From assembly GCF_000621325.1 (NCBI RefSeq), contig NZ_JHYQ01000003.1:62001-126000 (forward strand): a stretch of DNA of 64,000 bases, written 5' to 3'. The notes beneath the pieces are model-generated. The model was not told the origin of the DNA. It made no database searches and was given only the letters and a program-made list of their open reading frames with translations. A program made the translations under genes and the position numbers. Positions 36,485 through 45,217 of the stretch are shown in pieces; within the stretch, counting starts at the first letter, position 1; every line of letters begins with the position of its first letter. Source of the DNA: Thiothrix lacustris DSM 21227. GTDB taxonomy: Bacteria > Pseudomonadota > Gammaproteobacteria > Thiotrichales > Thiotrichaceae.

Positions 36485-38037
36485 AGTTTTTGTAGCGTCT
36501 GGTAAACACTAAACTGCTGGGCTTGCGTCAAATCAGCCCCCATCGGCAAACTCATCACCCGCCGCGCTCTATCCTTCGCAATCGGCGTACAATCCGCACA
36601 ACACAAATGCTGATAAGCAGGCTGCTCATTCAACGGCACGGGATAATGCACCGCTGTCGGAATCCCAGCCTCCTTAAACCGCGCTTCCACCTCACTACGC
36701 TGCTCCACCAGCACCGTATACTGCGCAAACACACTTGTCCGATCATCTCGCTGCTGCACCCGCTGAATCCCAGCCTCATCCATCAACTGATTATACCGCT
36801 GCCCCAGCGCAATCCGCTGCTCCACTTCCCAATCAAACCGCTCCAGTTTCGCCAGCACAATTGCACATTGCAGCGTATCCATTCGCCCACCGACACCCAC
36901 ACGGGTATGGTAATAACGCCGACTCTGCCCATGAATCCGAATCTCCCGACAAGCGTGGTAAATAGCGTCATCATCGGTAAAAATCGCCCCACCATCCCCA
37001 TAACATCCCAACGGCTTGCTAGGGAAAAAGCTAGTACAACCAATCGTAGAAAGATGACAACTCTTCTTACCCTTATACGTCGCCCCGAAACTCTGCGCCG
37101 CATCCTCAATCACCGGCAAGTTATACTTCGCCGCAATCGCATTAATCTCATCCATATCCGCCGGTTGCCCATACAAGCTAACTGGCATAATCGCCTTAGT
37201 CCGTTCGGTAATTTTAGCTTCAATCAAACGCGCATCAATATTACAAGTATCCGGCTCAATATCCACAAACACTGGCTTTGCACCCAACAACACAATCACC
37301 TCAGCCGTCGCCACAAAGGTAAACGGTGTGGTAATCACCTCATCCCCCGCACCAATCCCCAACGCCATCAAGCTAATCAACAACGCTTCCGTGCCACTCG
37401 CCACCGTAATGCAATGCTTCGCACCTGTATAAGCGGCGAGCTTCGCCTCCAACAGATCCACTTCCTTACCCATAATGTAAGTGCCATGATGCAACACTCG
37501 ATGGATATTCTGCTCCAACTGCGGTCGGATCGCGTTCTGCTGGGTTTTCAGGTCGATGAATTCAAACTTGGGCGTGCTAGGGTTTTGCAAGCTTTGCTCA
37601 ATAAAGGCTTCAGGGCTAAGCGTTTTGTTTGGGTGAGCTTCCAGCAATGGCTCATCACGGGTCAATAGCTTGATTGTTCCCGGTGCGAATCGGTCTAGCG
37701 CACGGATGAGTTGCTCATCTTCAGGATCATCTGCCGCAAATACATTACCTTCGCCTGCTAATGCAGCCAACCATTGTTTGTCCGCCGCAAAGGTTGCCAA
37801 CAAAGCTAAACACTTGGCGTGGAGTTGCCGTTTGCTAAGTTGAGTTTCATTAGCTTCCTGGTCACGGCGTAGCGTACTGTATAAATTGTATTCCAAGGTT
37901 TGGACAGAACCGGTATACAGCCATAGTTTACCACCTTGTTGTTGGCACAGTGCCAACGCATCGCGGGCGCTAGTGTAAAAAGGTTGCCGCTTGGCACAAA
38001 TGTCCAATGCAATATTAACATCAATTAACAAATCCAT
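36481..38037 (-). CDS. Fusion protein: N-terminal PIN (VapC-like) domain plus WlbC/WbpE-like DegT aminotransferase
   Basis: 518 residues in one unbroken frame. Residues 1-150 follow a PIN-type nuclease: LLIDVNIALD (D6), TLEYNLY (E49), DDPEDEQLIRALDRF (D107), LLTRDEPLL (D128) and the closing LSPEAFIEQSL. All four acidic positions are present. Residues 156-518 are a complete DegT aminotransferase beginning FEFIDLKTQQ, with ASGTEALLISLMALG, EDAAQSFGAT (311-320) and Schiff-base K341 in FFPSKPLGCYGDGG. Stand-alone homologues start where residue 156 does, and there is no internal Met there. The aminotransferase would aminate a UDP-3-keto-GlcNAcA made by WlbA. An antitoxin-like gene ends 3 bp upstream, and wzx overlaps by 4 bp downstream. 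Confidence 0.85.
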   Translation of the reverse strand: MDLLIDVNIALDICAKRQPFYTSARDALALCQQQGGKLWLYTGSVQTLEYNLYSTLRRDQEANETQLSKRQLHAKCLALLATFAADKQWLAALAGEGNVFAADDPEDEQLIRALDRFAPGTIKLLTRDEPLLEAHPNKTLSPEAFIEQSLQNPSTPKFEFIDLKTQQNAIRPQLEQNIHRVLHHGTYIMGKEVDLLEAKLAAYTGAKHCITVASGTEALLISLMALGIGAGDEVITTPFTFVATAEVIVLLGAKPVFVDIEPDTCNIDARLIEAKITERTKAIMPVSLYGQPADMDEINAIAAKYNLPVIEDAAQSFGATYKGKKSCHLSTIGCTSFFPSKPLGCYGDGGAIFTDDDAIYHACREIRIHGQSRRYYHTRVGVGGRMDTLQCAIVLAKLERFDWEVEQRIALGQRYNQLMDEAGIQRVQQRDDRTSVFAQYTVLVEQRSEVEARFKEAGIPTAVHYPVPLNEQPAYQHLCCADCTPIAKDRARRVMSLPMGADLTQAQQFSVYQTLQKL

Positions 38038-38040
38038 AGC

Positions 38041-38352
38041 TTAGTTCCAGCTCCTGATCTCATCACGTAGTGAAAAAGCCTCAATGCGTTCTAATTGCTT
38101 TGCGGTGAGCGACGGCAAATCCGCATCATTAGGAAGAGGAGCATTACGTATCTGATCCAGTTTTTCCTCCATCACCAGCGCGAGTGCTAACACTTCAGGT
38201 GGTAGCTGGTAGGTAGGTTGCGGCTGGTAAGGTGTATCCTTGATGACTGCTTCATCAGGAACTTGTACCACAAGCGGGATACGCCCTGATCTTAATTTGA
38301 CAGGTAAAATGAACTCTAACCTGCCCTGATGGTAAATAGCTTCAACTTGCAT
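38041..38352 (-). CDS. Antitoxin-like small protein (possible partner of the PIN domain)
   Basis: 103 residues. The N terminus MQVEAIYHQGRLEFI and the following VPLxxGxxV-like strand pattern resemble AF2212-type/DUF104 or AbrB-like antitoxins, which have a short DNA-binding beta-domain followed by a helical toxin-neutralising tail. Here the tail (about 50-103) is charged and helical (LALALVMEEKLDQIR, LTAKQLERIEAFSLRDEI). AAGGATAATGCC precedes the ATG, a good ribosome site. It stops 3 bp before the PIN-aminotransferase start, the usual antitoxin-toxin order. The family call is by pattern only. Confidence 0.6.
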   Translation of the reverse strand: MQVEAIYHQGRLEFILPVKLRSGRIPLVVQVPDEAVIKDTPYQPQPTYQLPPEVLALALVMEEKLDQIRNAPLPNDADLPSLTAKQLERIEAFSLRDEIRSWN

Positions 38353-38356
38353 GGCA

Positions 38357-38938
38357 TTATCCTTCCGTTGTGACCTGACCAGCTTTCAGCATATAGGCTT
38401 TGCCAGTATGCGGGCAAGTTGCCATCCCGTCACCTGTCAGTGGCAAATCCAGCTTTTCACCGTATTCACTCATCCACCCAATCTGTTTGGCAGGTACACC
38501 GACCATGAGCGCGTAAGCAGGCACATCTTTGTTGACCACAGTACCCGCCCCAATAAAGGCATATTCACCGACGCTGACACCACAAACGATGGTGCAATTC
38601 GCGCCCAAGGTAGCACCGCGCTTCACTACGGTATTGCGGTATTCATCCTTACGTTCCACTAATGCCCTTGGGTTATAGACATTAGTAAACACCATGCTAG
38701 GGCCGCAAAACACGCCATCTTCCAGCGTTACGTTGTCATACACCGAGACGTTGTTCTGTACTTTGCATTGATTGCCGATCACGACCTTGTTGCCGACAAA
38801 GACGTTTTGCCCCAGCGAAACCCCATTGCCAATGCGTGCGCCACTGCAAACGTGCGCCCAGTGCCACACACGGCTACCTGCGCCAATCTGTGCGCCATCA
38901 TCAACAATGGCAGTGGGGTGGATGAAGATGTCAGTCAT
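38357..38938 (-). CDS. wlbB: UDP-amino-sugar N-acetyltransferase (WlbB/WbpD-like)
   Basis: 193 residues from ATG 38938, supported by AAAGGA 5 bp upstream (the frame continues to 38962). Left-handed beta-helix: [60 protein letters not shown] and [21 protein letters not shown]. The FTNVYNPRA loop is characteristic of WlbB/WbpD, which acetylate the 3-amino group of UDP-GlcNAc3NA. The pathway step following the fused aminotransferase. Confidence 0.9.
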   Translation of the reverse strand: MTDIFIHPTAIVDDGAQIGAGSRVWHWAHVCSGARIGNGVSLGQNVFVGNKVVIGNQCKVQNNVSVYDNVTLEDGVFCGPSMVFTNVYNPRALVERKDEYRNTVVKRGATLGANCTIVCGVSVGEYAFIGAGTVVNKDVPAYALMVGVPAKQIGWMSEYGEKLDLPLTGDGMATCPHTGKAYMLKAGQVTTEG

Positions 38939-38958
38939 ACTATCCTTTAATGTTATTG

Positions 38959-40023
38959 TCACAGCAGTTGTTGCTGCACTTTACGAGCGAGGGCTAGGGA
39001 AGTTGTCCACTTGCCCCCGAATACATTGATTAATTGCCCTTGGCGATCCAGTGCATATTCGCGGGTGGCTTTGCGCGGGTCTGCGGCTGAATACAACAAG
39101 GGGCGCATCCCCGCAAACGTACTGTTTATGTTCGCGGCACTGAGTGGAGCAGTGGTGTAATGGTTATAAGCCGCCAGCAAATAATCCCGTTCAGCAACTG
39201 AGCATTCTATCGGCTCGTGTGCTTGTTGACGCACTTCCGTTGTACCGACCAACGTTTTGCCCTGCCAAGGCAAGACGAAAAAGATACGACGTTCATCAGG
39301 AACTTCCAGCAAATAAGCCTGTGGGCATTCCCGCTCTAATACTAAATGGCTACCGCGCACGGTATCAAGCCGATAAGGGGAGGGGATACCACTTTGCTCC
39401 AGTAACGTCACTGCCCAAGGGCCGCCAACATTGATTACCCTGTCATGAAGATAACTGCTACCCGCAATATGAACATGACCTTGCGTATCAATAGCACTCA
39501 CTTCTGACTGTTCGTGCAAGTTTGCCCCTGCCAGCCGCGCTTGATCAGCTACCCATAGTGCAAGGCGGTGATCGTCCATTTGCCCGTCAGAAAACTCATA
39601 ACCACCCAACAAACCCTCTGCCTTTAATTGCGGGTCGCGCTGCAACAAGGTTTCTGCCGTTAACCACTGAGCAGGTGGAAGAATGCTTTTACCAGCGAGA
39701 TGGTCATACATAAACAAACCTGCACTGACTAACCACCGCTGACGTTGTGAACCTTGATAAATCGGTAGCACTAAGCGCAATGGGCTGGTCAATTCAGGAA
39801 CACGTTGCAGCCATGCATCGCGCTCCTTGAGAGCTTCACGTACTAAGCGGAACTCGTATTGCTCAAGGTAACGCAAACCACCGTGTAATAGTTTGGATGA
39901 GGCACGACTGGTTTGGCTGGCGAGGGTGTTGCGCTCATACAAGTCAACTTCATTTCCTGCTTGTGCTAATACCCATGCACAACACAAGCCATTAATGCCG
40001 CCACCAACAATGCCGATACGCAC
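38959..40023 (-). CDS. FAD-dependent oxidoreductase (GlpD-like, short form)
   Basis: 354 residues from GTG 40023, which lies 7 bp after the WlbA stop. Upstream in-frame starts (GTG 40068, ATG 40065) would lie inside wlbA. N-terminal FAD site [30 protein letters not shown], then [13 protein letters not shown] as in Glp[16 protein letters not shown] and C-terminal [17 protein letters not shown]. It lacks the roughly 130-residue C-terminal domain of true aerobic glycerol-3-phosphate dehydrogenases. It may oxidise glycerol 3-phosphate or a sugar-linked substrate. Its place between wlbA and wlbB suggests a glycan-related job (inference). Confidence 0.8.
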   Translation of the reverse strand: MRIGIVGGGINGLCCAWVLAQAGNEVDLYERNTLASQTSRASSKLLHGGLRYLEQYEFRLVREALKERDAWLQRVPELTSPLRLVLPIYQGSQRQRWLVSAGLFMYDHLAGKSILPPAQWLTAETLLQRDPQLKAEGLLGGYEFSDGQMDDHRLALWVADQARLAGANLHEQSEVSAIDTQGHVHIAGSSYLHDRVINVGGPWAVTLLEQSGIPSPYRLDTVRGSHLVLERECPQAYLLEVPDERRIFFVLPWQGKTLVGTTEVRQQAHEPIECSVAERDYLLAAYNHYTTAPLSAANINSTFAGMRPLLYSAADPRKATREYALDRQGQLINVFGGKWTTSLALARKVQQQLL

Positions 40024-40030
40024 GTGCCGA

Positions 40031-41080
40031 TCAGTATTCCAAGGGTAGAGAAACCGTCTTGCCATCACGGGCAGACAGATAAGCCGCGATCAGCATTTCC
40101 AGCGACTTCAAGCCTTCCCGCCCGTCAGTTTCTGGTTCAGCCACGCCGCGCATCACATCCACCACATTCTTGTAGTATAGCGGATGCCCAAAGCCATACA
40201 CCGAGGTGGTTTCATAGTTCGCGCTCTGGGTTTGTGCATCATAATCACGGGGTTCGTCAAACTGCCACAGTTGAATGTCATTAACGGCAACCCCGCCGAT
40301 GCGCACCGTGCCTTTTTCACCCAATATGGTGATTGAGCCTTCCAGATTTTGTGGGTAGGTAAGCATGGTGACACTCATCGAGCCTAATGCACCGTTGCGC
40401 CAGCGCACATTCAATACACCCGTATCTTCCACTTCAATGTCACGGGTGGTGCTCATCATCGCCTGCACTTTATCGACCGGCCCAATCAGCCAATCCAGCA
40501 AATCGACGTAATGGCTGGCTTGGTTCATGAATGCGCCACCATCAAATTCCCAAGTGCCGCGCCATTTGGCTTGATCATAATAGGCTTGTGGACGTGTCCA
40601 GAATACGTTGAGGTGAACCATGTGGATTTTACCGAAACGCTTCTCTTCAACTGCCCGTTTTAGCAATTGCAAAGTGGTATTGCGGCGGTTTTGCTTGACA
40701 ACAAACAAGCGTACCCCGGCTTCATCACAGGCTTTCACCATGCGAACACCGTCAGACCAACGGGTTGCCATCGGCTTTTCAGTGATGACGTGGACACCGT
40801 GTTTAGCCGCTAGTGCTGCTTGATCGGCATGAATGCCACTTGGGGTGCAGAGTGCTACCAAATCAGGTTTGTGTTTGACCAACATGTCCGCCATGTCATT
40901 GTAGGCGGGTACGTCGTATTGACTGGCATATGGTGTTGAATTCGCTGGATTGGTGTCACATACTGCGACTAATTCAAGGTTATCAGCATGTTTTTCGATA
41001 GAACCAAAATGATTTTTAGCTATGCGTCCACAGCCAACAATGGCAATGCGCAGTTTACGGTCAGTGATAGTAGGGAACAT
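40031..41080 (-). CDS. wlbA: UDP-GlcNAcA 3-dehydrogenase (Gfo/Idh/MocA family, WlbA/WbpB-like)
   Basis: 349 residues. N-terminal NAD-binding IAIVGCGRIAKNHFGSI, the catalytic EKP motif in HVITEKPMATR, and the C-terminal substrate domain with FDGGAFMNQASHYVDLLDWLIGPV. The whole pattern matches WlbA, which oxidises C3 of UDP-N-acetylglucosaminuronic acid and regenerates its own cofactor with 2-oxoglutarate. AAGGATAATAAA precedes the ATG. Upstream step to the fused aminotransferase. Confidence 0.9.
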   Translation of the reverse strand: MFPTITDRKLRIAIVGCGRIAKNHFGSIEKHADNLELVAVCDTNPANSTPYASQYDVPAYNDMADMLVKHKPDLVALCTPSGIHADQAALAAKHGVHVITEKPMATRWSDGVRMVKACDEAGVRLFVVKQNRRNTTLQLLKRAVEEKRFGKIHMVHLNVFWTRPQAYYDQAKWRGTWEFDGGAFMNQASHYVDLLDWLIGPVDKVQAMMSTTRDIEVEDTGVLNVRWRNGALGSMSVTMLTYPQNLEGSITILGEKGTVRIGGVAVNDIQLWQFDEPRDYDAQTQSANYETTSVYGFGHPLYYKNVVDVMRGVAEPETDGREGLKSLEMLIAAYLSARDGKTVSLPLEY

Positions 41081-41104
41081 TTTATTATCCTTATTGTTTT
41101 GGGA

Positions 41105-42133
41105 TTAAACCGCTTGCTGGATATACCAAGGCATTGTTGTGACTAAACCTTCGCCTATGCGGTGGGTTGCTTGATAGCCCAGTAATTGCTGTGCTTTACT
41201 CATGTCAGCTAAAGAGTGCCGTACATCACCTGCCCGAAAATCCCGATAATTAGGCTCAAATCCTTGCAAATGTGCAAAGCGTGGCAATAAATTCTCATGC
41301 AAATGCCAGAACAATTCATTCAGCGTGGTGCGATCACCCACTGCCACGTTATACACCTGATTTGTTGCATCAGTATTTTCCGCAGTCGCCGCCAGCAAAT
41401 TAGCTTGTACCGCATTGTCGATATAACAAAAATCACGGCTGGTCTCACCATCACCGTTAATATAGACCGGCTCATTCTTGATCATGCTAGCAATCCACTT
41501 GGGAATCACCGCCGCATACGCCCCATCCGGATCCTGGCGTTTACCAAAGATATTGAAATACCGCAACCCAATCGTATTAAACCCATACGTCCGCGCAAAC
41601 ACATCCGCATACAGCTCATTCACATATTTAGTGACGGCATACGGCGACAATGGTTTACCAATGTTTTCCTCAATTTTAGGCAGAGCAGGGTGATCCCCAT
41701 ACGTAGAGCTAGAAGCCGCATACACAAAGCGTTTCACCTGTGCATCCCGCGCCGCCACCAACATATTCAAAAAGCCATCAATATTAGTGCCATTCGTGGT
41801 GATCGGGTCTTCCAATGAACGTGGCACACTACCTAACGCCGCTTGGTGCAATACATAGTCGACACCCTCACACGCCGCTTGGCAATCACTCAGTTGCCGA
41901 ATATCCCCGCGTATAAACCGGAAGTTTGCCCATTGCTCTCTATTGACAAGGCTTTGCACTTCATCCAGATTATGCTGATGCCCAGTCGCAAAGTTATCTA
42001 AGCCCACCACCCGCTGATTAAGCTTCAGCAAAGTTTCCAGCAAGTTAGAGCCAATAAACCCCGCAACACCCGTAACCAACCAAGTCTTAGGCTGTGAGGG
42101 TAGAGTGGCAAGTAAAGTTTCGTAAGCAGTCAT
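41105..42133 (-). CDS. UDP-N-acetylglucosamine 4-epimerase (WbpP/TviC-like)
   Basis: 342 residues of extended SDR type: [37 protein letters not shown], active-site [11 protein letters not shown] (Tyr and Lys), [21 protein letters not shown] and [13 protein letters not shown]. The segments [10 protein letters not shown] and [16 protein letters not shown] are typical of WbpP/TviC, which interconvert UDP-GlcNAc and UDP-GalNAc or their uronic acids. It forms the usual pair with the TviB/WbpO-like gene immediately upstream. Confidence 0.9.
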   Translation of the reverse strand: MTAYETLLATLPSQPKTWLVTGVAGFIGSNLLETLLKLNQRVVGLDNFATGHQHNLDEVQSLVNREQWANFRFIRGDIRQLSDCQAACEGVDYVLHQAALGSVPRSLEDPITTNGTNIDGFLNMLVAARDAQVKRFVYAASSSTYGDHPALPKIEENIGKPLSPYAVTKYVNELYADVFARTYGFNTIGLRYFNIFGKRQDPDGAYAAVIPKWIASMIKNEPVYINGDGETSRDFCYIDNAVQANLLAATAENTDATNQVYNVAVGDRTTLNELFWHLHENLLPRFAHLQGFEPNYRDFRAGDVRHSLADMSKAQQLLGYQATHRIGEGLVTTMPWYIQQAV

Positions 42134-42140
42134 CAGAATA

Positions 42141-42190
42141 TCTCTTGTTCCCTCGCCCCTTGATGGAGAGGGTTAGGGTGAGGGGTTTCT
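42141..42190. repeat. Short palindromic CCCTCACCC-type intergenic repeat
   Basis: Fills the gap between the WbpP-like start and the TviB-like stop. Read on the reverse strand it gives CCCCTCACCCTAACCC followed by CTCTCCATCAAGGGGCGAGGG, nearly the same as the element at 56983-57032. The arms CCCTCNCC and GGNGAGGG can pair. Probably a dispersed non-autonomous repeat. Confidence 0.8.
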
Positions 42191-43468
42191 TTACAATCTC
42201 AAATCCGAAGCATCGGCAGGGAACACATATTTCAAGTCATACAGCACATGCACGTTTTTCCCTAAACCACGAATGCCTTCAATGCCCATTGCCTTAAACT
42301 GCTGATGCCCAACAGCTAAGATAATCGCATTATAAGCTCCTTGTTGCGGCTCAAGTACTGGCGTGATCTGGTATTCATGTTGTGCCTCTTCCACCGACAC
42401 CCACGGGTCATACACATCGGCTGCAATGCCGTATTCACACAGCTCTTTCAGCATATCGACCACACGGGTATTACGTAAATCCGGGCAATTTTCTTTAAAG
42501 GTCAAGCCCATCACCAGTACTTTCGCGCCTTCCACCTGAATACGTTTTTTCAACATCGCCTTGATCAGTTGCGATACCACATAAGCACCCATGCCGTCGT
42601 TGATACGCCGCCCTGCCAGAATCACTTCTGGGTGATAACCCAAGGATTGCGCTTTATGGGTCAAGTAATACGGGTCAACCCCAATGCAATGCCCACCCAC
42701 CAAACCGGGGCGGAAGGGCAAGAAGTTCCATTTTGTACCCGCCGCTAACAACACGGATTCCGTATCAATACCCATGCGGTTAAAAATCACCGCTAACTCA
42801 TTGATCAAGGCAATATTTAAATCGCGCTGAGTGTTTTCAATGACTTTGGCAGCTTCTGCAACTTTGATGCTGGTGGCTTTATGTGTGCCTGCGGTGATAA
42901 TGCGTTGATAGAGTGCATCCACAAAATCAGCAATTTCAGGGGTAGAGCCAGAAGTCACTTTCTTAATGGTAGGCAAGCGATGCTCTTTATCACCGGGGTT
43001 AATCCGCTCTGGCGAATAGCCAGCAAAGAAATCCACATTGAATGTTAGCCCTGAAACCCGCTCAATCACTGGGATGCAATCTTCTTCTGTTGCACCGGGG
43101 TATACGGTGGATTCGTATATTACGACATCACCACGTTTGATTATCTTGCCAATACTTTCACTGGCTTTAATCAGGGGGGTAAGATCGGGGCGTTTGTGAT
43201 CATCAATCGGGGTGGGGACTGTGACGATGAAAACATTGGCATCGCGTAAGTCTTCTAAATGGTCTGTGTATTGCAGATGTTTTGCGTCACGTAACTCTTC
43301 TTGGGTGGTTTCCAAAGTATGGTCATTACCATCTTTGAGTTCTTCTATGCGTGTCTTATTAATATCAAAACCGATTGTAGGAAGCTGTTTGCCAAACTCA
43401 ACTGCTAGAGGCAGTCCTACATACCCCAGCCCGATAATAGCTAAGGTAGATTGTTCAATTTGTTTCAT
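42191..43468 (-). CDS. UDP-N-acetyl-hexosamine dehydrogenase (TviB/WbpO-like)
   Basis: 425 residues from ATG 43468 with an AGGG-containing ribosome site upstream (the frame extends to 43516). Rossmann [40 protein letters not shown] and the catalytic-Cys segment [24 protein letters not shown] and [15 protein letters not shown] are those of the TviB/WbpO group, which oxidise UDP-GlcNAc or UDP-GalNAc to the uronic acid. It could feed both the WbpP branch and the WlbA branch of this locus. Confidence 0.9.
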   Translation of the reverse strand: MKQIEQSTLAIIGLGYVGLPLAVEFGKQLPTIGFDINKTRIEELKDGNDHTLETTQEELRDAKHLQYTDHLEDLRDANVFIVTVPTPIDDHKRPDLTPLIKASESIGKIIKRGDVVIYESTVYPGATEEDCIPVIERVSGLTFNVDFFAGYSPERINPGDKEHRLPTIKKVTSGSTPEIADFVDALYQRIITAGTHKATSIKVAEAAKVIENTQRDLNIALINELAVIFNRMGIDTESVLLAAGTKWNFLPFRPGLVGGHCIGVDPYYLTHKAQSLGYHPEVILAGRRINDGMGAYVVSQLIKAMLKKRIQVEGAKVLVMGLTFKENCPDLRNTRVVDMLKELCEYGIAADVYDPWVSVEEAQHEYQITPVLEPQQGAYNAIILAVGHQQFKAMGIEGIRGLGKNVHVLYDLKYVFPADASDLRL

Positions 43469-43512
43469 AATTCTTTGCCCTAATGAAATCATTGGAAAAC
43501 TAAAATGGGAGT

Positions 43513-44679
43513 TCAATCATTCCCAAACAAGTCTCGTGTATAAACCTTGCCTACCACATCGCCCAGCTCATCCACCATCCGGTTCGCCACAATCACATCA
43601 CTCATCTGCTTAAACGCTTCCACATTGCGGATCACCGCCGAACGGAAAAACGTCTCTTCCTCCAACACCGGCTCATATATCACCACATCAATTCCCTTGG
43701 CCTTGATGCGCTTCATAATGCCCTGAATCGACGATGCCCTGAAGTTATCCGACCCCGCCTTCATGATCAGCCGGTAGATACCCACCACCCGTGGATTACG
43801 CCGAATAATGTCATCCGCAATGAAATCCTTACGGGTGCGGTTCGCTGCCACAATCGCATTGATCAAGTTCTGCGGCACTTCGCTGTAGTTCGCCAGCAGT
43901 TGCTTGGTATCCTTTGGCAGGCAATAACCGCCATAGCCAAACGACGGATTGTTGTAATGGTTGCCAATGCGTGGGTCGAGGCACACTCCATCAATAATCT
44001 GCCGCGTATCCAGCCGATGCGTCGCCGCATACGTATCCAGCTCATTAAAATACGCCACCCGCATCGCCAGATAAGTATTGGCAAACAGCTTGATCGCCTC
44101 CGCCTCAGTCGAATCGGTAAACAGGGTAGGGATGTCCTGCTTGATCGCCCCTTGCTGCAACAGCTCGGCAATAGTTGCCGCTCGCTGGGAACGTTCCCCC
44201 ACCACAATCCGTGAGGGGTGCAGGTTGTCATACAACGCCTTGCCTTCGCGCAAAAACTCTGGTGAGAACAAAATATTGTCACTGCCAGTCTCTTGCCGCA
44301 ACCGTGCTGTATACCCCACTGGCACAGTCGACTTGATCACCATCACTGCATCTGGGTTAACTGCCATCACATCACGTACCACCGCTTCCACCGAACGGGT
44401 GTTGAAGGTATTGGTTTGCGTGTCGTAATCGGTCGGCGTGGCAATAATCACAAATGTTGCACCCCGGTAGGCATCTTCCTTATCCAGCGTAGTGCGGAAC
44501 TGCAAATCCTGACGTTGCAGGAAAGCCTCGATCTCGGTGTCCGCGATGGGTGACTGCCCGGCATTCAGTTGTGCGATTTTCTCCGGCACGATGTCTAACG
44601 CCACCACTTCATGGTGTTGCGCTAACAACATAGCGTTTGAAAGGCCAACATAGCCCGTTCCTGCGATTGCGATTTTCAT
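43513..44679 (-). CDS. ugd: UDP-glucose 6-dehydrogenase
   Basis: 388 residues, the length of E. coli-type Ugd. [54 protein letters not shown] and the catalytic Cys in [15 protein letters not shown] are all intact. Produces UDP-glucuronic acid for the polysaccharide. First gene of the long reverse-strand locus; its leader (44680-44727) contains an ops-like element, so its promoter probably drives much of the cluster. Confidence 0.93.
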   Translation of the reverse strand: MKIAIAGTGYVGLSNAMLLAQHHEVVALDIVPEKIAQLNAGQSPIADTEIEAFLQRQDLQFRTTLDKEDAYRGATFVIIATPTDYDTQTNTFNTRSVEAVVRDVMAVNPDAVMVIKSTVPVGYTARLRQETGSDNILFSPEFLREGKALYDNLHPSRIVVGERSQRAATIAELLQQGAIKQDIPTLFTDSTEAEAIKLFANTYLAMRVAYFNELDTYAATHRLDTRQIIDGVCLDPRIGNHYNNPSFGYGGYCLPKDTKQLLANYSEVPQNLINAIVAANRTRKDFIADDIIRRNPRVVGIYRLIMKAGSDNFRASSIQGIMKRIKAKGIDVVIYEPVLEEETFFRSAVIRNVEAFKQMSDVIVANRMVDELGDVVGKVYTRDLFGND

Positions 44680-44715
44680 AAGTTATTAGTTCTAATGGAA
44701 TTTTCGGTGCCAGGT

Positions 44716-44726
44716 ACGCTACCGCC
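44716..44726 (-). promoter_or_regulatory. ops-like element (RfaH recruitment site) in the ugd leader
   Basis: On the reverse strand the sequence is GGCGGTAGCGT followed by ACC. The enterobacterial ops core GGCGGTAG and the next CGT match exactly (consensus GGCGGTAGYGTGCT). It lies 37 bp before the ugd ATG, in the expected untranslated leader of a long polysaccharide operon, the classic context for RfaH-dependent antitermination. Confidence 0.72.
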
Positions 44727-44781
44727 CTACCTTGTCATGCCCGGTATGGTCAGTGATGTATCATTTGTAGTGTCAGCCCGT

Positions 44782-44814
44782 GTTGAGCCACTACCTTAAT
44801 GTTTGGTGCTCAAC
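44782..44814. promoter_or_regulatory. Inverted repeat upstream of the polysaccharide locus
   Basis: Arms GTTGAGC and GCTCAAC separated by 19 bp, about 100 bp upstream of ugd. Spacing would suit a dimeric regulator or a leader hairpin. Weak evidence: no matching second copy was found. Confidence 0.35.
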
Positions 44815-45045
44815 GTTGAATGCTTGTCTACTATTAGCAGACGAATGGATGTTACATTGTTATTCAGCTTGTGACTGTGACGACGCTCACATTTTGTTTG
44901 TTTAATGTAAGTTGATTTCAATAGTCATGAGTCTAGCCTATCACGAAAAGTCTTATTGATGAATGATGTCATGTAAATTTTTTAAGCAAATTGATCATGA
45001 GGTACACGCCTGTGCACAAAACATGACAATAGTAGTAAAAAGTGC

Positions 45046-45073
45046 TTGCTATCTCGTTCGGATTCTCTATAAT
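45046..45073 (+). promoter_or_regulatory. Sigma-70 promoter of tRNA-Val
   Basis: TTGCTA, 16 bp, TATAAT, ending 17 bp before the mature tRNA 5' end. A perfect -10 box and a GC-rich discriminator region (CTGCCTCC), as common for stable RNA promoters. Read-through would also supply thrS. Confidence 0.75.
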
Positions 45074-45090
45074 CTGCCTCCTTCAGCGAC

Positions 45091-45167
45091 AGGCGTATAG
45101 CTCAGTTGGTTAGAGCACCACCTTGACATGGTGGGGGTCGTTGGTTCGAGTCCAATTACGCCTACCA
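45091..45167 (+). tRNA. tRNA-Val (GAC)
   Basis: 77 nt. Acceptor arms AGGCGTA / TACGCCT pair fully, discriminator A and encoded CCA. D-arm AGCTCAGTTGGTTAGAGC, anticodon stem CCACC/GGTGG with loop TTGACAT, anticodon GAC at 45125-45127, T-arm TTGGTTCGAGTCCAA. D and anticodon arms match the E. coli valine tRNA(GAC). No terminator follows before thrS, 50 bp downstream. Confidence 0.97.
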
Positions 45168-45217
45168 CTTTTATATAACCATGTGATCCCTCGTATAGGT
45201 CACCACTGGAGCACAAT

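Larger units (their letters stand above)
44680..45090. other. 411-bp intergenic region between ugd and tRNA-Val
   Basis: Divergent control region. It holds the ops-like element of the polysaccharide locus (44716-44726, reverse strand), an imperfect inverted repeat GTTGAGC/GCTCAAC (44782-44814) that could be an operator or hairpin, and the tRNA-Val promoter (45046-45073). No open frame or RNA gene is apparent. The -35/-10 of ugd could not be placed with confidence. Confidence 0.6.

Noticed and set aside
36523..37668. 381-residue open frame on the forward strand, Arg/His/Ile-rich
   Set aside because: It is the complement of the aminotransferase part of the PIN fusion; composition (RRN, HRIL repeats) is that of an antisense shadow and it has no ribosome site or domain.
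36481..38037. The PIN and aminotransferase parts as two separate genes
   Set aside because: No stop codon separates them and there is no start codon near residue 156; the single frame is continuous from 38037 to 36481.
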